A DNA stretch of 64,000 bases from Allobranchiibius sp. CTAmp26 (lineage in GTDB: Bacteria; Actinomycetota; Actinomycetes; Actinomycetales; Dermatophilaceae): positions 1-64,000 of the forward strand of contig NZ_JAGEKR010000015.1 in NCBI RefSeq assembly GCF_017565405.1, given 5' to 3'. The translations under genes and the position numbers were made by a program. Below, one piece after another: positions 1 through 7,510 of the stretch (its first letter is position 1; every line of letters starts with the position of its first letter). The notes under the pieces are model-generated. The model had not been told where the DNA came from, did no database searches, and was given only the letters and a program-made list of their open reading frames with translations.

Positions 1-277
1 ACGGGCGGTCATCCCGGTTGCCGTACGAACGGGGCTCGCTGCGGTCGCTGCGGTTGTAGGAAGGGCGGTCGTCGCGGTTGTAGGACGGGCGCTGGTCGCG
101 GCTGCCGTACGAGCGCGGGCCACCTGCCGAGCCCTGTCGGCGGTCTGCGGATCGCGGACCGTCGGCCGAGCGGCTGGGCGGGCCGTCCGCGCGGCGGACG
201 GGTGCGCGCTGCGCCTCGAGCTTCTGGGCGCGGCTCCAGCGTTGCTTCTTGGGGCCGGACTGTTTGGGGGTGCTCAT
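1..277 (-). CDS. DEAD-box RNA helicase, N-terminal part (gene runs off the window)
   Basis: The frame opens at an ATG (complement of 275-277) and stays open to the window edge for 92 codons. The peptide begins MSTPKQSGPKKQRW, continues with a basic, Arg/Ser/Asp-rich low-complexity stretch, and carries imperfect repeats of the type SYGNRDDRP / SYNRDDRP. No helicase motif is inside the window. The call rests on the resemblance of this lysine/tryptophan start plus RD/RS-rich extension to the disordered N-termini of actinobacterial RhlE-like DEAD-box helicases, which unwind structured RNA in ribosome assembly or mRNA decay. The repeats imply a disordered RNA-binding tail. Another RNA-binding protein with a basic tail remains possible, because the catalytic core is not visible here. 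Confidence 0.55.
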   Translation of the reverse strand, partial: MSTPKQSGPKKQRWSRAQKLEAQRAPVRRADGPPSRSADGPRSADRRQGSAGGPRSYGSRDQRPSYNRDDRPSYNRSDRSEPRSYGNRDDRP

Positions 278-608
278 CTCTCGTGCCTCTCAGATATGGG
301 CGCGCACAGACCACCGCTGAACGTGTCGAAGTGACCGGACCGATGAGTCCGTGTCGACAGGAGCGGGAGCGCATGGCGCCGTCGAAGATCTCGGCGCCCA
401 TACATGAAAGTCGGCCCGCTGCAGACATGCAGGAGTAGGTGGGCCGATCAAAAGAGAGAACGCAAGATCGCGTGAATACTCGACAACCGTAGCCGATCTC
501 GCGGTCACCTTCGAATCCGAAACGTCTCGAACGGCTCGAATACGCCATGAAGTGACCCATCTCACCCGTCACGACACCCGGGGCATTCGACACCACCTTG
601 ACCGCGCG
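278..608. other. Gene-free stretch upstream of two divergent genes
   Basis: These 331 bases separate the helicase-like gene from the small membrane-protein gene. No reading frame here has convincing codon use. I find no tRNA, no strong hairpin terminator and no clear -35/-10 pair. The length suggests that the helicase-like gene has a long 5' untranslated leader. That would fit autoregulated cold-shock-type helicases, but the sequence does not prove it. Confidence 0.5.
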
Positions 609-658
609 TTGAGCACGTGCTCAAATTCAGCATGACTGATTTGAGCAGGCGCTCAAAT
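609..658. promoter_or_regulatory. Twin palindromic operator TTGAGC-N4-GCTCAA
   Basis: Two copies of TTGAGC-N4-GCTCAA lie at 609-624 (centre ACGT, a perfect 16-bp palindrome) and 641-656 (centre AGGC; arms extend to ATTTGAGC/GCTCAAAT at 639-658). They start exactly 32 bp apart, about three helical turns. Short palindromes of this size are typical TetR-family sites, and a TetR gene follows 0.5 kb downstream, so it is the likely ligand. The second copy overlaps the first codons of the membrane-protein gene if that gene starts at 632. Confidence 0.6.
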
Positions 659-1171
659 AGTGTCGGCCGCCGCCGGTGGGTCGGTGACTTCGGGGTGTAC
701 CTGCTCTGGTCACTGACGAGTGTGCTCGGCGTCGTCACACTCCTTGCAATCCTCAGCATCGGCCCGTTGGTTCTGCCTTTCGCAGGCCTCGCCCTCGCTG
801 TCGCGGCTCGGCGCACAGCCGTCCCCCGCGCGCGCCCGCACTGTGTGGCGGGCATCATGGCCGGACCCGCGATCGCTGTCGCTTGGCTCGGATCGTGGAT
901 GACATATGCCTCGAACTCCTCCGGCGACCACTGCTACCGCGTGGCCGGCGGTGTGACGTGTCAGAGCTCGGGCGAAGTGGATGCCTCCGGTGTGGCGACC
1001 GACACGACACCACACCACCCTGGCGAGTTGGCGGCAGGATTCCAGTGGGAGCACGCCTGGCCCTACATCGCGACCGGCGCGTCGCTCCTGCTCATCAGCA
1101 TCGTGGTGTTCGTTGCCGTCGGCCGAAGATCAGGCCGACGATCAGCACGAGCCCACGCCACGGTGGCCTAG
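632..1171 (+). CDS. Small integral membrane protein of unknown function
   Basis: I do not recognise the family. The 179-residue product has two hydrophobic helices near the N-terminus (roughly residues 20-60), another around residues 75-95, and a last one near residues 150-170, with a Cys-containing loop in between (motifs DHCYR and VTCQS). The two cysteines in this presumably external loop could form a disulfide. No Shine-Dalgarno sequence precedes the ATG at 632 or the possible TTG/ATG a few codons upstream, so a leaderless transcript is plausible. The gene sits between the twin operator and a TetR gene 11 bp downstream and is probably co-transcribed with it. By analogy with other TetR-linked membrane proteins it may be the regulated target. 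It has no similarity that I can see to known exporters. Confidence 0.6.
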   Translation: MTDLSRRSNSVGRRRWVGDFGVYLLWSLTSVLGVVTLLAILSIGPLVLPFAGLALAVAARRTAVPRARPHCVAGIMAGPAIAVAWLGSWMTYASNSSGDHCYRVAGGVTCQSSGEVDASGVATDTTPHHPGELAAGFQWEHAWPYIATGASLLLISIVVFVAVGRRSGRRSARAHATVA

Positions 1172-1182
1172 CGTGCGGTGCG

Positions 1183-1821
1183 ATGAACGACACCAGGACC
1201 AAGCTGCTGGACGCCACCGACGCCGTGCTGCGCGAGGACGGCCTCGGTGCGGTGTCCGCGCGGGCTGTAGCCACGCGGGCGGGAGTCAATCAGGCACTGG
1301 TCTTCTACCACTTCGGCACCGTCGCGGACCTGGTCGACCTGGCCTGCCGCACCGCCCTGGACGCCCGGGTCGCCGCGTACGCCGACCGCTTCGACGCGAT
1401 CGACGACATCGAGGCCTTCCTCGTGCTGGCACGGGAGTTGAACGCGACGGAACGCCGCGCCGGGAACGTCGCGATGATGGCCCAGCTGCTCGCGGCCGGC
1501 CAGCACGACGAGGCGCTGGCGAGCACCGCCAGGTACTGCCTGGGTCAGTGGTCCGAGCAGGTCGAGCGCGTCCTACGTCGAGTGCTGACGGGTCACCCCG
1601 TCGCCGACCTCATCGACGTCGGCGGCCTGGCGCATGCCGTGACGTGCGGCTTTGTCGGGGTGGAGTTGATGCAGGGTGTCGAAGCGGACGGCGCGGACGC
1701 CGCGCTCGCCACCCTGGACCAGATTGCCGCTCTGCTCGACGTGTTCGACGACCTGGGACCCATCGCCCGGCGCGCCGTCGCCTCCCGGGTGCGGCGCGGC
1801 ACGCAGCAGCGCAGGCGCTGA
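1183..1821 (+). CDS. TetR-family transcriptional regulator
   Basis: This is a one-domain DNA-binding repressor of 212 residues. The N-terminal helix-turn-helix is clear: residues 1-50 include the TetR signature with GLGAVSARAVATRAGV followed by the recognition helix NQALVFYHFGT. The rest is an all-helical ligand-binding and dimerisation domain, whose ligand cannot be read from sequence. The ATG at 1183 is preferred over upstream in-frame codons because the family alignment begins there (NDTRTKLLDATDAVL). The gene follows the small membrane protein by 11 bp and probably controls both through the twin TTGAGC-N4-GCTCAA sites at 609-658. It is followed after 10 bp by malic enzyme on the opposite strand, so the two genes end tail to tail. 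Confidence 0.88.
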   Translation: MNDTRTKLLDATDAVLREDGLGAVSARAVATRAGVNQALVFYHFGTVADLVDLACRTALDARVAAYADRFDAIDDIEAFLVLARELNATERRAGNVAMMAQLLAAGQHDEALASTARYCLGQWSEQVERVLRRVLTGHPVADLIDVGGLAHAVTCGFVGVELMQGVEADGADAALATLDQIAALLDVFDDLGPIARRAVASRVRRGTQQRRR

Positions 1822-1831
1822 CCGCGGACGG

Positions 1832-3274
1832 TCAGACCGTCGCCTCATCCGGTTGGCTGACCGCCATCCGGTGGTCCCGGCCCCCGGCCGCGTCGGCAAC
1901 CGCCTTGGCGACCACCGAGGAGATCCCCGGGTGGAAGACGCTGGGGATGATGTACGCGGCGTTCAGCTCCTCCCGCTTCACCACTCCGGACAGAGCGACT
2001 GCGGCGGCCAGCATGATGTCGAGGGTGATGTCGGTGGCCGCCGCGTCCAGCAGCCCCCGGAAGACACCGGGGAAGACCAGCACGTTGTTGATCTGGTTGG
2101 CGAAGTCGCTGCGCCCGGTCGCGACGACCGCGGCGTGCGCGGCCGCCTCCGTCGGATCGACCTCCGGCTTGGGGTTGGCCAGCGCGAAGACGATCGAGTC
2201 CGGCGCCATCGTGGCGATGTCGTCACCGGTGAGCAGGTCGGGCGCGGACACCCCGATGAAGACGTCGGCGCCGCGTACGGCGTCCTTCAGGCTGCCGGTC
2301 ACCCCGCGCGGGTTGGTGTGATCGGCCACCCACGCCAGAGTGGACGACGTGTCGCCCGCGATGTCGGGGCGGTCGCGATGCACGACACCGTCGATGTCGG
2401 CCAGCACGAGGTCGCGGGCGCCGGCGTGCAGCATCAGGCGGGTGATCGCCGTACCCGCGGCGCCGGCACCGCTCTGCACGATGCGCACGTCGGCCAGGTC
2501 CTTGCCGACCACGCGCAGCGCGTTGCGCAGTGCGGCCAGCACCACGATCGCCGTGCCGTGCTGGTCGTCGTGGAAGACCGGGATGTCCAATTCGTCCCTC
2601 AGCCGGCGCTCGATGTCGAAGCAGCGCGGCGCGGAGATGTCCTCCAGGTTGATGCCGGCGAAGACCGGGGCGATGGCCTTCACGGTCCGCACGATCTCGT
2701 CCTCGTCGGTGGTGTCCAGGCAGATCGGGAACGCGTCGATGTCGGCGAACCGCTTGAACAGCGCCGCTTTGCCCTCCATCACCGGCATGGCGGCCAGCGG
2801 CCCGATGTTGCCCAGTCCGAGGACCGCGGTGCCGTCGGTGACCACGGCGACGGTGTTCCGCTTGATGGTGAGCCGGCGTGCGTCCTCGGGGTGCTCGAAG
2901 ATCGCCATGCAGACCCGCGCGACACCCGGGGTGTAGATCATCGACAGGTCGTCGCGGTTGCGGATCGGCACCTTCGACTCGATCTTCAGCTTGCCGCCGA
3001 GGTGTGCGAGGAACGTCCGGTCGCTGACCTTGCGGATGTCGACGCCCTCGATCGAACGCATGGCCTCGACTAGGTCGTCGGCGTGGTCGGCGTCCCGGGC
3101 CGCCGCGGTCACGTCGACCTGCATGCGGGCGGTGTCCGAGGAGCTGATGTCGAGAGCGGTCACGAGGCCGCCGGCGCGCTCGACCGCACCCGTCAGCTCG
3201 CTGACGGCGGTGGGGCGACCGGGCAGTTCCAGCCGGACGATGATGGAGTTCGAAACCGAAGGCATGGCAGGCAT
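1832..3274 (-). CDS. NAD(P)-dependent malic enzyme with N-terminal ACT domain
   Basis: This enzyme oxidatively decarboxylates L-malate to pyruvate, yielding NAD(P)H. The protein is about 480 residues. An ACT-like regulatory segment occupies roughly residues 1-80 (MPSVSNSIIVRLELPG), and the malic enzyme catalytic and Rossmann domains follow. Visible motifs are SMIYTPGVARVC, the metal-binding region DDQHGTAIV and the dinucleotide fold VQSGAGAAGTAI. Several ATGs are available at 3283, 3274 and 3265. Actinobacterial relatives begin close to MPSVS, so the last two are the best candidates. With pyruvate carboxylase 6 kb away the cell has both directions of C3/C4 interconversion. The ACT domain points to allosteric control by a small molecule, as in the related Streptomyces-type enzymes. 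Confidence 0.93.
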   Translation of the reverse strand: MPAMPSVSNSIIVRLELPGRPTAVSELTGAVERAGGLVTALDISSSDTARMQVDVTAAARDADHADDLVEAMRSIEGVDIRKVSDRTFLAHLGGKLKIESKVPIRNRDDLSMIYTPGVARVCMAIFEHPEDARRLTIKRNTVAVVTDGTAVLGLGNIGPLAAMPVMEGKAALFKRFADIDAFPICLDTTDEDEIVRTVKAIAPVFAGINLEDISAPRCFDIERRLRDELDIPVFHDDQHGTAIVVLAALRNALRVVGKDLADVRIVQSGAGAAGTAITRLMLHAGARDLVLADIDGVVHRDRPDIAGDTSSTLAWVADHTNPRGVTGSLKDAVRGADVFIGVSAPDLLTGDDIATMAPDSIVFALANPKPEVDPTEAAAHAAVVATGRSDFANQINNVLVFPGVFRGLLDAAATDITLDIMLAAAVALSGVVKREELNAAYIIPSVFHPGISSVVAKAVADAAGGRDHRMAVSQPDEATV

Positions 3275-3326
3275 GCCCCACATTCAAGTTCATCCCGGCC
3301 GTACCGGGCAGTCCGGGTGGTGGTGG

Positions 3327-3345
3327 CTCAACAGTGCGACGTGCC
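3327..3345 (-). repeat. Inverted repeat, copy distal to the tmRNA 3' end
   Basis: This 19-bp sequence is the exact reverse complement of 3724-3742. It lies 5 bp past the tmRNA discriminator base. In the precursor transcript it forms the trailer half of a perfect 19-bp helix with the leader. Confidence 0.8.
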
Positions 3346-3350
3346 GGGAG

Positions 3351-3715
3351 TGGAGGTGGCGGGAATCGAACCCGCGTCCGCTGAACGCGCTCCAGGGCTT
3401 CTCCGGGTGCAGTGCGCAAAGGATTTTCTCGGCCCCAGGGCTCGCGCGCACACGTTCCCTGACAGGCCCAGCCGAGTAAGAGTCCCGTGTCGCCCCTCGG
3501 CGTGACGACACAGCAAGTTCTCTAGCTGACGCCAGACTCTGAGTCGAGAACTACCTCAGGCTGACGGACTTCGAGGCTCGCTTAGGCAGCGAGGGCGAAG
3601 TCGGTGCGCTTGGAATTGGCACCTATTGGTTTTGCACAGATCGTTAACGAGATAACTGTGCATCCTCGACCCGCTTCCCCTGAAAGGTCGGTCAACGTCG
3701 AAACCGATCACCCCC
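3351..3715 (-). ncRNA. ssrA: Transfer-messenger RNA (tmRNA)
   Basis: This is one-piece tmRNA, which rescues stalled ribosomes with SmpB and tags the nascent peptide for proteolysis. The 5' end GGGGGTGATCGGTTTCGAC pairs with the 3' end CACCTCC to give a 7-bp acceptor stem. The T arm GCGGG-TTCGATT-CCCGC is canonical, and CCA is not encoded. The tag frame runs from the resume codon GCA (complement of 3633-3635) to TAA at 3582-3584 and reads AKPIGANSKRTDFALAA, with the expected ALAA degron. The RNA is about 365 nt before CCA addition. Its precursor is unusual, because leader and trailer contain perfectly complementary 19-nt segments (3724-3742 and 3327-3345). Confidence 0.97.
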
Positions 3716-3723
3716 AAGTTGCG

Positions 3724-3742
3724 GGCACGTCGCACTGTTGAG
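3724..3742 (-). repeat. Inverted repeat, copy preceding the tmRNA 5' end
   Basis: This is the partner of 3327-3345. On the transcribed strand it reads CTCAACAGTGCGACGTGCC and ends 8 bp before the mature 5' end. Together the two copies can clamp the ends of the precursor tmRNA like the processing stems around rRNAs. Confidence 0.8.
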
Positions 3743-3849
3743 TTGTCGCCGACCACAAGGGCCGGCGGGATCCATCGTAGGCGTCAACGCTCCCCCGGGC
3801 GAACACATTCCTCGCTGATCGCCCGAACCGCCCTGGGGCAGAACCGAGC

Positions 3850-5124
3850 TCAGACGTACGACGGGCGCAGCGGATAGTCCGCGACACCGTCGGCCGCGAC
3901 CTTCTGGCCGAGCACCTGGTGCAGCTGGATGTTGTTGCGCGCGAAACCCAGCGACGAGCCGGCGAGGTAGAGACCCCAGATCTTGGCGATCGGCAGTCCC
4001 GCGTCCTGCACGCACTCGTCCCAGTGCTCCTCCAGGCGGTGCGCCCAAGCCGCGCAGGTACGCGCGTAGTGCTCCCGCAGATCCTCCACGTGACGCACCT
4101 CGAAGCCCTCGTCCTGCATGGCGGACGTGATCACGCCGACCCCGGTCAGCTCGCCGTCGGGGAAGACGTAGCGGTTGATGAAACCACCGCGGGTGAGCGA
4201 CGGCGTCCTGGTGTCCGGGCGGGTGATGCAGTGGTTGAGCAGCCGGCCGCCGGGACGCAGTTTGGAGTGCAGGAACTGGAAGTACGCCGGGTAGTTCTTC
4301 ACCCCGATGTGCTCGGTCAGACCGATCGAGCTGACGGCGTCGAAATCGGACTCGGACACGTCCCGGTAGTCCTGGTAGCGCACCTCGGCGCGGTCGTCCA
4401 GACCCAGCTCCTTGATCTTCTGGTCGGCCCAGGTGGCCTGGTTGCGCGACAGAGTGACACCCAGCGCCTTGACGCCGTAGTGCTCGACGGCATGCCGCAC
4501 CATGCCGCCCCACCCGCAGCCGACATCGAGCAGACGCTGTCCGGGCTGCAGGTCCAGCTTGCGGCAGACCAGGTCGTACTTGGTGGCCTGCGCCTCCTCC
4601 AGCGTCGCCTCGTCCGAGGGGTAGCAGGCGCACGTGTAGGTCATCGAGTCCCCGAGCACCAGCTCGTAGAACTCGTTGCTGACGTCGTAGTGGTAGCGGA
4701 TCGCATCGGCGTCCCGCTTGCGCGAGTGCCGCAGGCCCTCCAGGCCCCGGCGCCACTGCGGCGGCTGCTCCTGCTCCGGCAGCGGCGGCACCTGGAAGTT
4801 CTTGATCCCCAACGATTTCGCGATCTTCGGCAGTCGCGTCACCTGCGGTCGCTTGACCTGGAAGTCGGTCATGAACAGGTTCAGGAAGTCGTACGGGTTG
4901 CCGGGTGAGACGCCGTGCAGTTCCAGGTCGCCCATGATGTAGCCGCGGACCAGCCCCAACTCGCCCGGCGCGGTCACCATGTAGCGCAGCGCGCGCTCGT
5001 TGCGCAGCTCGATCGCGTACGGCGCGTCGGGATTTCCACCCGTCGAGCCGTCGTACGCCGTCACCCGCAGTGGCAACTGCGTGCCGAACAGCTCGTCGAA
5101 CACCTCACCAATCGTCATCTTCAT
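3850..5124 (-). CDS. tmsB: SAM-dependent fatty-acyl C10 methyltransferase (cyclopropane synthase family), TmsB/BfaB type
   Basis: The 424-residue protein belongs to the cyclopropane-fatty-acyl-phospholipid synthase family. It carries the SAM-binding motif LLDVGCGWGGM and the family motifs YHYDVSNEFYELVLG and MTYTCACY. The start overlaps the stop of the FAD oxidoreductase gene upstream (5121-5124), so the pair is translationally coupled. This particular pairing is known from tmsB/tmsA (bfaB/bfaA; Rv0447c/Rv0449c in M. tuberculosis), where the methyltransferase adds a C10 methylene group to oleoyl phospholipids en route to 10-methylstearate (tuberculostearic acid). By sequence alone it could be a true cyclopropane synthase, but the operon partner argues for branched-chain synthesis. 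Confidence 0.85.
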   Translation of the reverse strand: MKMTIGEVFDELFGTQLPLRVTAYDGSTGGNPDAPYAIELRNERALRYMVTAPGELGLVRGYIMGDLELHGVSPGNPYDFLNLFMTDFQVKRPQVTRLPKIAKSLGIKNFQVPPLPEQEQPPQWRRGLEGLRHSRKRDADAIRYHYDVSNEFYELVLGDSMTYTCACYPSDEATLEEAQATKYDLVCRKLDLQPGQRLLDVGCGWGGMVRHAVEHYGVKALGVTLSRNQATWADQKIKELGLDDRAEVRYQDYRDVSESDFDAVSSIGLTEHIGVKNYPAYFQFLHSKLRPGGRLLNHCITRPDTRTPSLTRGGFINRYVFPDGELTGVGVITSAMQDEGFEVRHVEDLREHYARTCAAWAHRLEEHWDECVQDAGLPIAKIWGLYLAGSSLGFARNNIQLHQVLGQKVAADGVADYPLRPSYV

Positions 5125-6530
5125 CGACGCTTCACCGCCTTCGTGTAGAGGTCGGGCAGTCGCCCGTCCGGGTCGTAGGCCTTCTTGACCACTTCGTATG
5201 TCGTGCCGCCGTACATCGCCCAGAACTGCTCGGGCTCGTAGTACGCGTCGCTGTAGAGGGACTTGTGCCCGTCGAGCGCGTGGACGACGCGCTCGATCTC
5301 GCGGTTGACGTCGCCGTCCCGCGCGCCGTCCGCGATCGCCACCGTCGACCAGAAGCCGACGTTCACGTAGGTCTCACCGCTGCGCATCGGGTAGAGCGGC
5401 CACGGCCGCCCCTCACCCGTCGTCGCCTCCGGGACGTCACGAAGACGCATGGGGCACAACCAGATCGGCTCGATGGGGACTTCGCGAAGGAACCACTCGA
5501 GGAACTCCTGCGTGCGGCCCAGCGGCAGCTCCACGTCCTGCACGACGCGCTCGCGCGCAGGCTTGCCGCGGCGGGCGTCGATGCCCGCCATCACCCCGTG
5601 CCGGGTCTCGAAGCGGATGACCTTGGAGTAGACGTCGCTGCGCAGGTAGCGCCGCGGGACAAGGCGGCGCACGCGTGGATTCTGCAGACCGAGCGCGCGA
5701 TTGCACCAGAACCAGTCGGTGTCCCACCGCCAGATGTAGTCCAGCGTGCTCAGGTAGTCCTCGGTGCGCTGCTGGATCGAGCGGTAGAAAATCTGCTGCC
5801 CGGTGTAGTCGGAGGTGTACGGCGCGTGCCGGGTGAAGCTGCCCAGCACCAGATAGCTCTCCTCGCCGGAGAAGACGACCCCGTCGACGAAATCGACGCG
5901 CTGTCCGTCGTGTTCGCGGTCCGCGACCACCGACCCCAGGACGTCGACGAGGGCCGCCAACCGGTCGAATCGCACGTGGCGCAGGTGCACGTAGGGCTCG
6001 ATCGGGTCGAGCGCGATCTTCAACCGGACGCTGTAGCCGAGCGATCCGTAGGAGTTGGGGAAGGCGTGGAAGAGGTCGGAATGCTCGCCGTCCGGGGTGG
6101 CGGTGACGATCTCTCCCGCGCCGGTGAGGATGTCCATCTCGAGCACCGACTCGTGGGGCAGCCCGTTGCGGAACGAGCTCGATTCGATCCCGAGTCCGGT
6201 CACCGCCCCGCCGAGGGTGATGGTGCGCAGCTGCGGCACGACGTACGGCATCAGTCCGTGCGGAAGTGTTGCGGCACAAAGCGACTCGTACGTCGTCATG
6301 CCCTGGACATCGGCCGTCCGTGCCACCGGGTCGACGTCGATCACGCCATTGAGACGGGACACGTCGAGGCCGGGGTGATGCGTGTCGTCGCGGGTGCGGA
6401 ACAGGTTCGAGGTCTTCTTCGCCAACCGCACCGGCTGACCGAGTGGGATCCGCCGCAGCTGATCGACCAGCCCAGCGGCAGCCTCCGTGTGCGCTCGCCA
6501 GCCGATCGTTCCTGCCCCTGCTGCTGCCAC
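5121..6530 (-). CDS. tmsA: FAD-binding reductase for 10-methyl fatty acid synthesis, TmsA/BfaA type
   Basis: The 469-residue protein has an N-terminal PCMH-type FAD-binding domain, visible in SNLFRTRDD and in VPQLRTITLGGAVTGLGIES. A long substrate domain of the Rv0449c/DWARF1-like group follows. In characterised actinobacteria TmsA reduces the 10-methylene acyl intermediate with NADPH to give the 10-methyl branch. The start is a GTG at 6530 behind only a weak purine-rich sequence; no better start is visible. It overlaps tmsB by 4 bp and its promoter must lie in the 238-bp divergent region shared with a TetR gene. No separate tmsC is present in the window. Confidence 0.83.
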   Translation of the reverse strand: MAAAGAGTIGWRAHTEAAAGLVDQLRRIPLGQPVRLAKKTSNLFRTRDDTHHPGLDVSRLNGVIDVDPVARTADVQGMTTYESLCAATLPHGLMPYVVPQLRTITLGGAVTGLGIESSSFRNGLPHESVLEMDILTGAGEIVTATPDGEHSDLFHAFPNSYGSLGYSVRLKIALDPIEPYVHLRHVRFDRLAALVDVLGSVVADREHDGQRVDFVDGVVFSGEESYLVLGSFTRHAPYTSDYTGQQIFYRSIQQRTEDYLSTLDYIWRWDTDWFWCNRALGLQNPRVRRLVPRRYLRSDVYSKVIRFETRHGVMAGIDARRGKPARERVVQDVELPLGRTQEFLEWFLREVPIEPIWLCPMRLRDVPEATTGEGRPWPLYPMRSGETYVNVGFWSTVAIADGARDGDVNREIERVVHALDGHKSLYSDAYYEPEQFWAMYGGTTYEVVKKAYDPDGRLPDLYTKAVKRR

Positions 6531-6659
6531 CGGGCTCGCCTCGACCTTCCGTCGGTGTTCTCGAAATCGCGCTATCGCACATTAGCGACGTTCAGCCGCG
6601 CCCCCGAACTGATTCAGGACCGGCGCAGCGGACTGTGAGCGCGTTCACACCCCGGCCGG

Positions 6660-6709
6660 TTGCGCGTTGTTCCGGAAAGATGCAAGATGAAACGAAACAG
6701 TACCGTTCC
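6660..6709 (+). promoter_or_regulatory. Promoter with overlapping palindromic operator before the TetR-exporter pair
   Basis: A TTGCGC (6660-6665), 17 bp and CAAGAT (6683-6688) form a plausible sigma-70-like promoter. The palindrome AACAGTACCGTT at 6696-6707 is centred on GTAC and extends imperfectly to GAAAC...GTTCC. It would cover the predicted start of transcription. That is the expected place for an autoregulating TetR repressor site. The same site also lies in the leader region of the divergent tmsA. Confidence 0.45.
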
Positions 6710-6768
6710 ATCTGGTTGTCCTTCCGTGCGGACCACGGGGCCAACCTCCCACCGACCAGAGGTATTCC

Positions 6769-7422
6769 ATGGGATCGCCAGGCTCGACAGACACGGCCTC
6801 CGCGGCGCCTGCCGCCGCTCGGCCGCGGGTCGAAGGCGATCGCGAACGCGAGATCCTGGCCGGAGCGATCGCCGTCCTGCTCGAGACCGGTTACGACCGC
6901 CTCACTTTCGACGCCGTCGCCGCGCAGGTGCGGGCCAGCAAGGCCACCTTGTACCGCCGGTGGAAGTCGAAGGCGGACCTGGTCGTGGCTGCGGTCGAGG
7001 CCCAGGCGTGCTCGGACGGCGTCGCGGAGCTACCCGACAGCGGATGCCTCAAGACCGACCTTCTCGCGATCTTCTGCCCCTCCCCGGAGGAGGAGCCGAC
7101 CGAGCTGTCGGAGGTGATGGCCGCCGTCCTGCCGGCGCTGCATCGCGATAGCGAGTTCACCCGATTGTTCACCGAGAAATTCATTGCGCCGCGCATGCAG
7201 GGGCTACGTATCGTTCTGGAAAGGGCGCAACGTCGTGGCGAGGTCGGCAAGGGTGCCGACCTGGATCTGCTGGCCTCGATCCTGCCCGCGCTGAAGTTCC
7301 ACCACATCGTCGTGCGCGGGCAGTGTCCGACGGCCGCCGGACTGCACCAGATCATCGACCAGGTCCTCCTCCCGGCGTGCGCCGCCGGCAGAGACCGCAG
7401 CGCTGTCGGTGCCGACGCCTAG
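6769..7422 (+). CDS. TetR-family regulator of the adjacent exporter
   Basis: The 217-residue repressor has a variable Ala-rich N-terminus (residues 1-25). The helix-turn-helix follows with YDRLTFDAVAAQVRASKATLYRRW, a textbook TetR recognition segment. The C-terminal region resembles the TetR_C domain of multidrug-pump repressors. The gene lies 88 bp upstream of a DHA2-type exporter in the same direction and is divergent from tmsAB. It most likely senses an exporter substrate and controls its own transcript through the GTAC-centred palindrome at 6696-6707. Whether it also influences tmsAB cannot be told from sequence. Confidence 0.88.
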   Translation: MGSPGSTDTASAAPAAARPRVEGDREREILAGAIAVLLETGYDRLTFDAVAAQVRASKATLYRRWKSKADLVVAAVEAQACSDGVAELPDSGCLKTDLLAIFCPSPEEEPTELSEVMAAVLPALHRDSEFTRLFTEKFIAPRMQGLRIVLERAQRRGEVGKGADLDLLASILPALKFHHIVVRGQCPTAAGLHQIIDQVLLPACAAGRDRSAVGADA

Positions 7423-7510
7423 CGTTTTTCCCGACGACACAGGAATCCACCCCACCCCGCACCACCCGCACACTCACCACCCGTCACAGACCGTCCCCGA
7501 AGGAGTTCCA

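Noticed and set aside
3327-3742. Attachment-site duplication at ssrA left by an integrated element
   Set aside because: Integration makes direct repeats, whereas these copies are inverted and hug the RNA ends. No integrase or phage gene is near.
3556-3756. 66-residue minus-strand reading frame
   Set aside because: It lies inside the tmRNA. Only the short tag-coding part in a different frame is translated.
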